A DNA stretch of 6,024 nt. Origin: Thermoplasmata archaeon (GTDB lineage: Archaea > Thermoplasmatota > Thermoplasmata > WALJ01). The translations under genes and the position numbers were made by a program. The stretch spans positions 1-6,024 of the forward strand of contig JALSOU010000224.1 in assembly GCA_026986305.1 (NCBI GenBank), written 5' to 3'. The notes below the pieces were generated by a model that ran no database searches, was not told the DNA's origin, and worked only from the letters and a program-made list of their open reading frames with translations. Shown in pieces: positions 1 through 5,726 of the stretch. Positions within the stretch are counted from its first letter, which is position 1, and each line of letters starts with the position of its first letter.

Positions 1-573
1 AAAGAAAGGGTAAGTATGGGAGATTACGCTGGAAATAAGGATAAGGTTATTATACCTGTCAAGAGCATAATGCACGAGCATCCGATATTTGTGGGGCCGG
101 GTTCAACCCTTGGAGAAATATCCAAGCTCATGATAGAGCACAAAATAGGCGGAATAATCATAACCAGAGGCAAGAAGCCTGTGGGAATAGTGCATCAGAT
201 AGATATCATAGAAACCGGCGCAAGCTTAGCTCCCCGTGAGGGTGTCTACATACAGATATCTGGTAGCGATGAGATATCAGGAATGTATGATGAGATATAT
301 GAGATAATAGGGAAATACATGAAAAGAATCGCTGAGATGAGCATGCCCAGACTCCTGAACATGCATGTGGTACATCACCACGACCACGATGGCACAAACT
401 ACACAGTTAGGCTTAGGATGACCACAGATAAAAAGACATACTTTGCAAGCTTTACAGAATGGAACATATTCAGGGCCCTCATAGAGGCTCTGGAAGACCT
501 TGAAAGGCAGGTTAAAAAGGATAAGGAACGGGCGCTGGATGAGAAGAGAAGAAAGAAAAAGCCTGTTTCCTGA
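1..573 (+). CDS. CBS-domain protein with HPF-like C-terminal domain (5' end uncertain)
   Basis: The first in-frame ATG is at 16, but the frame is open back to base 1 and only one CBS motif is visible (about residues 14-66 counted from that ATG, with the pattern IM...P.FVGPGSTL and KPVGIVHQIDII). CBS motifs normally act in pairs, so the gene probably begins outside the window. Residues about 76-170 resemble the ribosome-hibernation (HPF/YfiA) type fold seen in archaeal CBS proteins: a YIQISG strand, a long helix, then NYTVRLRMTT and YFASFTEW strands and a helix. By family analogy it senses adenine nucleotides through CBS and acts on ribosomes or RNA; this is inference. Residues 117-124 hold five histidines, and the C-terminus is strongly basic. 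Its last 35 bases overlap the start of the Cgi121 gene, so the two are probably translationally coupled. Confidence 0.75.
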   Translation, partial: KERVSMGDYAGNKDKVIIPVKSIMHEHPIFVGPGSTLGEISKLMIEHKIGGIIITRGKKPVGIVHQIDIIETGASLAPREGVYIQISGSDEISGMYDEIYEIIGKYMKRIAEMSMPRLLNMHVVHHHDHDGTNYTVRLRMTTDKKTYFASFTEWNIFRALIEALEDLERQVKKDKERALDEKRRKKKPVS

Positions 574-1009
574 GATCGCCGGAGCAAAATTAGATTCTCT
601 CACACCAGAAGCTCTGCTTCAGAAAATAAAAGAGATAAAGGCAGAGCGCGGTGTAGATATAATGGTGGCGAACCCAATGGCTGTGTGCGGAAGGGAGCAT
701 GTTCTATCCGCATACATGCACTCAAAAAGATCTGTGGAAAGAGGAGATGGCGCTTCCAAGGAGCTCTATGTGGAATTCCTGCGTTACCTCACAGGTGAGA
801 GGCAGATATCAAGAGCCATGGAAAAAGGAGGTGTTCGGGGGAAGAGCGCTGTAATTCTGGCAGGATGTCCTGTGGACTATCTAATAGACATGCTAGGCGT
901 GGAAAGAGATGACAGCTTTCTGGAATGCACTGAGGAAAAGCTCAGATATCTAGGAATAGGAGATAAGGAAGAGGCTCTGGAGCTGGTGGCCATGGTGGCG
1001 ATACTTTGA
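539..1009 (+). CDS. cgi121: KEOPS complex subunit Cgi121
   Basis: This is a protein of about 156 residues. KEOPS (Kae1, Bud32, Pcc1, Cgi121) makes the universal t6A modification at position 37 of ANN-decoding tRNAs; archaeal Cgi121 is known to bind the tRNA 3' CCA end and to stimulate Bud32. Recognisable marks are MVANP (residues 42-46), GREHVLSA (51-58) with the following helix, and the hallmark TGERQISRA (85-93) preceded by an E-F-L-R-Y-L helix. I chose ATG 539 because the upstream ATG at 500 would add 13 basic residues lying entirely in the CBS gene, while FPEIAGAKL just after 539 fits the family's first strand. It overlaps the CBS gene by 35 bp, and its stop overlaps the TTG of tmk by 4 bp (TTGA). 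The other KEOPS genes are not in the window. Confidence 0.88.
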   Translation: MRREERKSLFPEIAGAKLDSLTPEALLQKIKEIKAERGVDIMVANPMAVCGREHVLSAYMHSKRSVERGDGASKELYVEFLRYLTGERQISRAMEKGGVRGKSAVILAGCPVDYLIDMLGVERDDSFLECTEEKLRYLGIGDKEEALELVAMVAIL

Positions 1010-1587
1010 TCTTCGTCTTCGATGGCATAGATGGTTGCGGAAAAAGCACACATGCCAAGCATGCCTTTGATTATGTGGTATCCAGAGGATATGATGCTGT
1101 GCTTTTGAAGGAGCCGACCACTGAAAGCCCTGCGGGTATTGCTCTTAAAGAGGCCCTTGAATCCGGTAAAAGGCCATCTCCAGAAGAGGAGCTTAGGCTT
1201 TTCATAGAGGACAGGAAGTGGGATGTTGAGAACAGGATAATTCCAGCGCTCCAAAAAGGAGAAATAGTGGTACTTGACAGGTATTATTACAGCACAGTTG
1301 CGTATCAGGGAGCCAGAGGCATGGATGCGGAGAAAATAATGGAGATGAACTCCTTCGCGCCAAAACCAGATATAGGGTTCATTTTGGACATAGATCCAGA
1401 AATCGCCATGGAGCGCATAAAGAGGAGGAAAAACGCAGATTATTTTGAAGAGCTTGAATACCTGAAGAAGGTGAGGGAGATATTTCTCTCCATGAAAGGT
1501 CTTCCAGAAGTGGTAATAATAGATTCCTCAGGAGATAAAAGAGATGTAGAGGTGCAAATAAAAGGCTTTATTGACAGGGTCCTTTGA
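1006..1587 (+). CDS. tmk: thymidylate kinase (dTMP kinase)
   Basis: The 193-residue product phosphorylates dTMP to dTDP with ATP, a cytosolic step of DNA precursor supply. The P-loop is FDGIDGCGKST (residues 5-15), followed by the substrate-binding KEPTTESPAG (35-44), the LFIEDRKWD helix (65-73), the DRYYYSTVAYQG motif (91-102) and an arginine-rich lid around RIKRRKN (137-143). Length and motif order are standard for the family. The start is TTG at 1006: no ATG or GTG is available in this frame near the P-loop, and the TTGA overlap with the cgi121 stop makes a coupling junction. Expression presumably depends on the upstream CBS-cgi121 genes, as I see no separate promoter. Confidence 0.93.
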   Translation: MIFVFDGIDGCGKSTHAKHAFDYVVSRGYDAVLLKEPTTESPAGIALKEALESGKRPSPEEELRLFIEDRKWDVENRIIPALQKGEIVVLDRYYYSTVAYQGARGMDAEKIMEMNSFAPKPDIGFILDIDPEIAMERIKRRKNADYFEELEYLKKVREIFLSMKGLPEVVIIDSSGDKRDVEVQIKGFIDRVL

Positions 1588-1593
1588 TGCAAT

Positions 1594-1602
1594 AATTTAT
1601 AT
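1594..1602 (+). promoter_or_regulatory. TATA box of purM (leaderless)
   Basis: The A/T tract AATTTATAT lies in the 34-bp gap between tmk and purM. Its centre is about 23-24 bp before the purM ATG, the distance at which an archaeal TATA box sets transcription start on or next to the start codon. No Shine-Dalgarno sequence precedes the ATG, which fits a leaderless mRNA. Confidence 0.6.
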
Positions 1603-1621
1603 CCCTTTCTCATCTGCAGCC

Positions 1622-2629
1622 ATGAAATACTCGGATGCTGGTGTGGATTTCTCTGAGGAAGGGAGGTCCATAGAGGGCATAAGCTCGGCGCTCCGCTACA
1701 GAAGAAAGGGGCTCGGCGCTCCGATAGAGCTTAAAGGGGCCTTTTCAGGACTCATAGATTTTGGGGATGTTTATCTCGCCATGGCCACGGATGGAGTTGG
1801 ATCAAAGATGATTATAGCAGAGAGCATGAAGAAATTTGACACAGTTGGAATAGACTGCATAGCCATGAATGTGAATGACCTGATTTGTGTCGGAGCAGAA
1901 CCCATGGCATTTGTGGATTACTTCGCAGTTGAAAGGCACGATGAAAGGGTTGCGAAGGAGATAGGCATAGGGCTCAACAAGGGGGCGGAGCTCTCAAATA
2001 TGACCATAATAGGTGGGGAGACCGCCACGCTTCCAGATATGATTAAAGGCTATGACCTCGCAGGAACTGCGCTGGGATATGTGAAAAAGGACTCTGTCAT
2101 AACTGGGGAGAAAATAAGGGTAGGTGATTTGATAATCGGACTCCCAAGCTCTGGACCTCATTCAAACGGATACACACTGATAAGAAAGGTTTTGAAGGAA
2201 GCTGGAATAGCTTATGATGATGATTTCAATGGGAGAAAGGTTGGAGAGGTGCTTCTGGAGCCAACCAGAATATATGTGAAGGATATTCTGTCTATCCTGA
2301 AAGATGGGATAGAGGCGCACGGCATGGCCCACATAACAGGAGGCGGGCTAAGAAACCTTCTCAGATTGAAAAAAGGCGTGGGCTATGTCATAGAGGACCC
2401 GATGGATGTCCAACCCATATTCAGAGCCATACAGGAGTGGGGAAAGATAGATGATTACGAGATGCACCAGACCTTCAATATGGGAATGGGCTTTGCAATA
2501 ATAGCTCCTGAGGAGAGCGCTCACTCCATAGTAAAGAGGATTTCAGGGTCAAAAATCGTAGGCGAGGTTGTCAAAGGCTCTTCTGTCCATGTTCCTTCGC
2601 TAGGTATTGAATACAGGGAATACATGTAG
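1622..2629 (+). CDS. purM: phosphoribosylformylglycinamidine cyclo-ligase (AIR synthetase)
   Basis: The 335-residue product closes the imidazole ring of the purine precursor: FGAM plus ATP gives AIR, ADP and phosphate. Family marks are MKYSDAGVD at the N-terminus, ATDGVGSK (residues 55-62), MNVNDLICVGAEPMAFVDY (82-100), GGETATLPDM (131-140), the glycine-rich GLPSSGPHSNGY (173-184), the HGMAHITGGG loop, and FNMGMGF towards the C-terminus. The ATG at 1622 is preferred over an in-frame ATG at 1571: it matches the usual YSDAGVD start, and a TATA box sits at the right distance before it, whereas the longer form would begin inside tmk. It is followed after 20 bp by the NifX-like gene. No other pur genes are in the window. 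Confidence 0.95.
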   Translation: MKYSDAGVDFSEEGRSIEGISSALRYRRKGLGAPIELKGAFSGLIDFGDVYLAMATDGVGSKMIIAESMKKFDTVGIDCIAMNVNDLICVGAEPMAFVDYFAVERHDERVAKEIGIGLNKGAELSNMTIIGGETATLPDMIKGYDLAGTALGYVKKDSVITGEKIRVGDLIIGLPSSGPHSNGYTLIRKVLKEAGIAYDDDFNGRKVGEVLLEPTRIYVKDILSILKDGIEAHGMAHITGGGLRNLLRLKKGVGYVIEDPMDVQPIFRAIQEWGKIDDYEMHQTFNMGMGFAIIAPEESAHSIVKRISGSKIVGEVVKGSSVHVPSLGIEYREYM

Positions 2630-2649
2630 TTCGGGAAAAAATAGATAAA

Positions 2650-3072
2650 ATGCGTATTGATGGGCTGGCTGTGAAGGTCGCCATAGGAACCCATGACAAA
2701 AAGAACATGCACGATGACCATGTTGGAGATTCCAGATACTTCGCAATATATGAGCTGGAAAAGGGATCATGGAGCTTTCTGGAGTACAGAGAGAACAACT
2801 CCCCTGAGGAGAGGACCCACGGTGACCCGAGAAAAGCTGAGGCCATAATGAAGATAATAGAAGGCTGTGATGTCCTTGTTGGCAGAGCGATGGGCCCAAA
2901 TTTCGTGAAGATAAGGGATGAGAGCCCTTACCTGCCTGTGATAGTCAGGGGAAAGCACAGGAGCATAGAGGATGCCCTAAAAGCCATAAATGAGAACTAC
3001 GAGGCTATTAAAGAGGCTCTGAAAAGGAAAAGGGCTGGAGAGAAAGGTGGAAAACCCCTGATAATAGAATGA
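2650..3072 (+). CDS. NifX/NifB-type (dinitrogenase Fe-Mo cofactor domain) protein
   Basis: The 140-residue product resembles the small NifX/NafY-like family (Pfam Nitro_FeMo-Co). The first strand LAVKVAIGTHD leads into the family's loop, here MHDDHVGDSRYFAIYEL (residues 20-36), where homologues carry an H-x-G-x-x-x-x-F pattern. Then come a helix containing AEAIMKIIEGCDVLVGRAMGPN (63-84), a short strand LPVIVRGK and the helix SIEDALKAI. The C-terminal 25 residues are a charged Lys/Arg-rich tail beyond the usual domain. In organisms without nitrogenase such proteins are thought to carry or sense metal or Fe-S clusters, but their role is unsettled and none is claimed here. The 20-bp gap after purM, with no TATA box at the expected distance, suggests cotranscription with purM. 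Confidence 0.75.
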   Translation: MRIDGLAVKVAIGTHDKKNMHDDHVGDSRYFAIYELEKGSWSFLEYRENNSPEERTHGDPRKAEAIMKIIEGCDVLVGRAMGPNFVKIRDESPYLPVIVRGKHRSIEDALKAINENYEAIKEALKRKRAGEKGGKPLIIE

Positions 3073-3080
3073 TGCTCATG

Positions 3081-3090
3081 CTTTTAAACC
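3081..3090 (+). promoter_or_regulatory. TATA box of the Hjc-like gene (leaderless)
   Basis: CTTTTAAACC lies in the 36-bp gap after the NifX-like gene. Its centre is about 24 bp before the GTG start at 3109, which points to a leaderless transcript beginning at the GTG. Confidence 0.55.
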
Positions 3091-3108
3091 TCAATCATAT
3101 GATGGCGT

Positions 3109-3627
3109 GTGAAATCCAGCAGCATATATGAACGCGAGCTTAAAGGCATATTGCAGGCAGATGAGGGGGTTTTAAGCAGAGTTATTAAGGGATGCAGAGA
3201 GGAGGAGAAGGAAAATTACCTATCCATAAAAAATAGGCCTTTCATGGTTATAAGAGCTGCGGGATCATTCGGCGTTGACCTTGTGGCTATACGCTCGGAC
3301 TTCTCCCTTCCGATAGAGGTAAAGAGCTCATCTTCTAAAAAGATAACGTTCAGCCACAGCGGGGGAAGGGCTCAGGAGCAGGCTGAAAGGATGAGGAAAG
3401 AGTGTCAGAGAGCTGGCCTTATACCGATATATGCGTTCAGGCTTAAATCATACAGGGGCGATGCTTGGCGGATATTCACCTTGGAAATAGAGGGTTTGGA
3501 AGGGAGGAGCGCTCTCCTTTATGAGAGAATTCCGAAGATTCACAGATCTTCCAGAGGTGGGTATGTGATGAAGTGGGATGAAGGTATGAAGCTGAGCGAT
3601 TTCATAGGATTGTTGAGCGGAGTTTGA
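3109..3627 (+). CDS. Hjc-like Holliday junction resolvase / archaeal PD-(D/E)XK nuclease
   Basis: This 172-residue product carries the nuclease core of archaeal Hjc, which cuts four-way DNA junctions during recombination. Visible marks are YERELKGIL (residues 7-15, with the helix glutamate), VIRAAGSFGVDLVAI (47-61, catalytic Asp57), PIEVKSS (68-74, catalytic Glu70 and Lys72) and PIYAFRLK followed by WRIF. The Asp-to-Glu spacing of 13 and the Glu-x-Lys pair match the known active site. Hjc proteins are usually about 120-135 residues; this one has an extra segment of about 25-30 residues between the first helix and the first strand (about 17-44) and a C-terminal extension after residue 125. The GTG start is forced by an in-frame stop at 3100-3102. 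The fold and active site are well supported; junction specificity is inferred. Confidence 0.8.
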   Translation: MKSSSIYERELKGILQADEGVLSRVIKGCREEEKENYLSIKNRPFMVIRAAGSFGVDLVAIRSDFSLPIEVKSSSSKKITFSHSGGRAQEQAERMRKECQRAGLIPIYAFRLKSYRGDAWRIFTLEIEGLEGRSALLYERIPKIHRSSRGGYVMKWDEGMKLSDFIGLLSGV

Positions 3628-3642
3628 CCTCCCTTAAGGAAG

Positions 3643-3657
3643 CGAAACCCATAAATA
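3643..3657 (+). promoter_or_regulatory. BRE/TATA promoter of the endonuclease IV-like gene
   Basis: CGAAAC (3643-3648), a BRE-like purine-rich element, directly precedes ATAAATA (3651-3657). This predicts a start near 3680 and a leader of about 70 nt, unlike the leaderless promoters of purM and the Hjc-like gene. A second A/T tract, AACATATA (3701-3708), could instead start transcription near 3730. Confidence 0.45.
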
Positions 3658-3690
3658 GGGGAAGGTACAGAGATATATGGGAGGATAAAG

Positions 3691-3727
3691 GCGCGGAAAT
3701 AACATATAGGTGTGTGTTATTCTGCGC
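3691..3727 (+). promoter_or_regulatory. bulged hairpin in the leader of the endonuclease IV-like gene
   Basis: GCGCGG (3691-3696) pairs with CTGCGC (3722-3727, one G-T pair), A3697 is bulged, and AATAACA (3698-3704) pairs exactly with TGTTATT (3715-3721). The 10-nt loop can close further with T-G and A-T pairs. The stem of about 13 pairs ends 13 nt before the Shine-Dalgarno AGGTGAT, a place where it could act on translation; the same palindrome could also be a protein-binding operator. No known riboswitch class is recognised. Confidence 0.5.
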
Positions 3728-3740
3728 AGGTCTAGACGGT

Positions 3741-3747
3741 AGGTGAT
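3741..3747 (+). promoter_or_regulatory. strong Shine-Dalgarno abutting the ATG
   Basis: AGGTGAT is complementary to the conserved 3' end of archaeal 16S rRNA and directly touches the ATG at 3748. It supports this start and shows that the mRNA has a leader. Confidence 0.6.
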
Positions 3748-4779
3748 ATGATAAGATTCGGAATAGCTGGAATACCGCTATCGAGCAAGGGCCGCACGCT
3801 ATATGATGGGGTAAAAGATGTTCATAATATAGGATTGAGAGCACTGGAAGTCCAATTTTTAAGGATAAATAGCTATGAAAGACCAATTTTCAACGAAGAA
3901 GTGGGTATGGCGGCCAAAGACATACATGGAGTCTTGGTAACCGAGGTTCTAACAAAGAGAACAGGAACATGGAACACTGGCAGATATGCCATGGAGCACC
4001 CTCTTGAAAAGGGAGAATCCCTAAGAATGCTGTCTATTCCCGTTGCTCCAGACTACTATAAGCTTGATTTCATAGGAAAAGTTGCGAAAGAGCTTGATGT
4101 TCGCCTCACAGTCCACACACCACACTATATGGAGCTTACAAAAGATGGGAAAGAGGCTGAGGATAGTGTTAGATATCTGAAATGGGCGGTGCTCATAGCA
4201 GATGCTCTGCAGGCAGATACTGTGGTAACCTACCTAGGCATATATGGAGATGACAAAGAAGAGAGCATACAGAACGCCATAAAGAACCTTCAGAAGGTAA
4301 GAAACTGGATAAAAAGGAATAAGATGAGGGTCAAAATAGGCATTGAAACCAGTGGCTGGCAGGATGTGGCAGGAAGTCTCGATGAGGTTCTGGAAATATG
4401 TTCAAAGATACATATGACGATCCCTGTCCTGAATTTCGGCCACATACATTCCAGAGAAGGGGGCAGTCTCAATACCAAGGAGGATTTCACAGAGATATTT
4501 GAAAGGACAAAGAAATATGCAAAAGATGGATATTATGCACATTTCAGCGGGGTAGAGCATCAGAAAGGGTTTGAAAGACAATACACTCCAATAAAAAGAG
4601 GGGACTTGAAGTTTGAGCCTCTGGCTGAGAGTATCATAGAAAACGACATAGATGTAACTATAATATCCAGCTCCCCCCTATTGGAGCATGATGCTATTTA
4701 TATGAAAGTCATATATGAGAGGCAGCTTATGAAAAAATACGCGAAGAAAAAGTCCAAGTCCAAAGAGGGTAGGAAATGA
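3748..4779 (+). CDS. endonuclease IV-like TIM-barrel protein, possibly with altered metal site
   Basis: The 343-residue product follows the AP endonuclease family 2 (xylose isomerase-like TIM barrel) pattern: FGIAGIPLSS strand, ALEVQFLR strand, LTVHTPHYMEL (residues 120-130), DTVVTYLGIYGD, KIGIETSGW (196-204), PVLNFGHIHSREGG, YAHFSGVEH (263-271) and VTIISSSPLLEHDAIYMK (303-320). Compared with E. coli Nfo ligands by eye, H69, E145, H182 and H216 appear kept as H123, E200, H232 and H265, while H109, D179, H231 and E261 seem replaced by Y162, N229, Y279 and S308. About 45 extra residues lie between strands 2 and 3 (about 44-106), and the tail (329-343) is lysine-rich. AP endonuclease activity is therefore doubtful; another phosphate- or sugar-handling role is possible. 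Its stop overlaps the next start (ATGA). Confidence 0.75.
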   Translation: MIRFGIAGIPLSSKGRTLYDGVKDVHNIGLRALEVQFLRINSYERPIFNEEVGMAAKDIHGVLVTEVLTKRTGTWNTGRYAMEHPLEKGESLRMLSIPVAPDYYKLDFIGKVAKELDVRLTVHTPHYMELTKDGKEAEDSVRYLKWAVLIADALQADTVVTYLGIYGDDKEESIQNAIKNLQKVRNWIKRNKMRVKIGIETSGWQDVAGSLDEVLEICSKIHMTIPVLNFGHIHSREGGSLNTKEDFTEIFERTKKYAKDGYYAHFSGVEHQKGFERQYTPIKRGDLKFEPLAESIIENDIDVTIISSSPLLEHDAIYMKVIYERQLMKKYAKKKSKSKEGRK

Positions 4780-5327
4780 ACGGAGAGCGTTTTTACAGTT
4801 CTGTTGAATACATTCTAAAAGAGGCAGCCAACATAGTTAAAAAGGTTGATTATGAGAAAATAAAGCTTGCCGCAGATAGCATTCTTAGAAGCAAGCAGAC
4901 ATTTGTCTACGGTGTGGGAAGGTCGGGCATAGTGGGAAAGGCCTTTGCGATGCGCCTCGTCCAGATGGGGCTCAAAGCGTATTTCATAGGGGAAAGCACC
5001 ACACCCATCGTAGAAAAAGGTGACTCTGTGGTGGTTATATCAAACACAGGTGAGACACTCTCAGCTATTCAGACAGCAGAGATTGTGAAAAGAGTTGGGG
5101 CAAACTCCATTGTTCTAACATCTGAGCCAGAATCTTCGCTTGCAAAGCTTGCTGAAATCCTAATAATTCTTAGGACAGATGGCGAGATAAATACTGATTA
5201 TGCTCCATTGGGCACGGTTTTTGAGGATTCTGCCCTTATAGTTTTAGACGGAATGATTTCAGAATTAATGGAAAGAAAAGGGGAAAACGAAGAGAGCATG
5301 AGAGGAAGACATGCCATATGGGTCTAA
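4776..5327 (+). CDS. hxlB: 6-phospho-3-hexuloisomerase (PHI)
   Basis: The 183-residue SIS-domain product interconverts fructose 6-phosphate and D-arabino-3-hexulose 6-phosphate. In archaea lacking the oxidative pentose phosphate route this step, run in reverse with hexulose-phosphate synthase, supplies ribulose 5-phosphate for nucleotides. Marks are FVYGVGRSGIVGKAFAMRL (residues 43-61), FIGESTTP (70-77), VVVISNTGET (85-94), IVLTSEP, the family's APLGTVFEDSALIVLDG (143-159) and the C-terminal MRGRHAIW. The length equals that of archaeal PHI proteins such as the M. jannaschii enzyme. It overlaps the preceding gene by 4 bp (ATGA), with GGGTAGG just before the ATG, so it is coupled to the endonuclease IV-like gene. 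No hexulose-phosphate synthase gene is in the window. Confidence 0.93.
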   Translation: MNGERFYSSVEYILKEAANIVKKVDYEKIKLAADSILRSKQTFVYGVGRSGIVGKAFAMRLVQMGLKAYFIGESTTPIVEKGDSVVVISNTGETLSAIQTAEIVKRVGANSIVLTSEPESSLAKLAEILIILRTDGEINTDYAPLGTVFEDSALIVLDGMISELMERKGENEESMRGRHAIWV

Positions 5328-5333
5328 GTCACA

Positions 5334-5344
5334 TTTTTCTTATT
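5334..5344 (+). terminator. possible T-run terminator after PHI
   Basis: A TTTTTCTTATT tract begins 7 nt after the PHI stop codon. Archaeal RNA polymerase can terminate at such T-runs without a hairpin. The neighbouring AAATATAAAA (5345-5354) is A/T-rich enough to be a TATA box on either strand, but no credible gene follows it. Confidence 0.4.
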
Positions 5345-5448
5345 AAATATAAAACAAAAATGGAGGCGAACCTGTGTGGGAGGAGAACATTTACACTTTT
5401 TCACTCTTCCTGTGTCCACAAAGAGAGTGGGTTGACCGGGCGGGACGA

Positions 5449-5471
5449 GGAAAATTCCGCAGGAATTTTCC
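5449..5471. repeat. perfect 10-bp hairpin in the tRNA-end array
   Basis: GGAAAATTCC and GGAATTTTCC are exact reverse complements separated by GCA. The hairpin lies between the array copies at 5432 and 5510. Confidence 0.8.
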
Positions 5472-5478
5472 GAGTAAG

Positions 5479-5518
5479 CCCGTGTCCACGAGCGGATGAA
5501 GTGAGCGAGTGGACCGGG
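5479..5518. repeat. inverted repeat enclosing an array trailer
   Basis: CCCGTGTCCAC (5479-5489) pairs with GTGGACCGGG (5509-5518) with one bulged T. The stem uses the tRNA-derived 14-mer as one arm. Related pairings occur at the other copies: CCAC with GTGG at 5416-5430 and CCAT with ATGG at 5647-5667. Confidence 0.65.
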
Positions 5519-5547
5519 CGGGATGTTCGACGACAGGAGAACAGCCA

Positions 5548-5570
5548 GACTCTTTTTGAAGAAAAGAGTC
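5548..5570. repeat. perfect 9-bp hairpin in the tRNA-end array
   Basis: GACTCTTTT (5548-5556) and AAAAGAGTC (5562-5570) are exact reverse complements around a 5-nt loop, between the array copies at 5510 and 5603. Its sequence is unrelated to the other array hairpins. Confidence 0.75.
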
Positions 5571-5680
5571 GTAGCACGGGACATTTTTGAGCGTAGAGGA
5601 AGTGGACCGGGCGGGATTTGACGAGATAGCCGAACATAAGCCTAGCCCATGGAGCATAGCGGAATGGACCGGGCGGGAGG

Positions 5681-5698
5681 CGCAAAAAATATTTTGCG
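5681..5698. repeat. 7-bp hairpin downstream of tRNA-Ala, possible terminator
   Basis: CGCAAAA (5681-5687) pairs with TTTTGCG (5692-5698) around AATA. On the minus strand it contains a run of six T about 40 nt after the tRNA-Ala 3' end, so it could terminate tRNA transcription. Confidence 0.55.
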
Positions 5699-5726
5699 AC
5701 TAAGCACGGTACACGAGTGAAACGAG

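Noticed and set aside
500..538. Upstream ATG giving Cgi121 13 more residues
   Set aside because: The added residues are all basic read-through of the CBS gene's 3' end; ATG 539 fits the family N-terminus better.
1571..1621. Upstream ATG giving purM 17 more residues
   Set aside because: The extra residues overlap tmk and do not resemble the family; the TATA box and the YSDAGVD motif support ATG 1622.
3602..3886. Minus-strand open frame of 94 codons across the leader region
   Set aside because: It overlaps the 3' end of the Hjc-like gene and the 5' end of the endonuclease IV-like gene and shows no family resemblance.
5345..5359. TATA box driving a small gene at ATG 5360
   Set aside because: The box is only about 13 bp from that ATG and the frame has no sign of coding.
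5318..5590. Plus-strand open frame of 90 codons over the array
   Set aside because: It crosses repeat copies and hairpins, has no recognisable domain and its composition follows the repeats.
5324..5685. Three overlapping minus-strand open frames of 86-94 codons over the array
   Set aside because: Their repeated ARSTxSL and RPVHxL motifs are only translations of the tRNA-end 14-mer in different frames.
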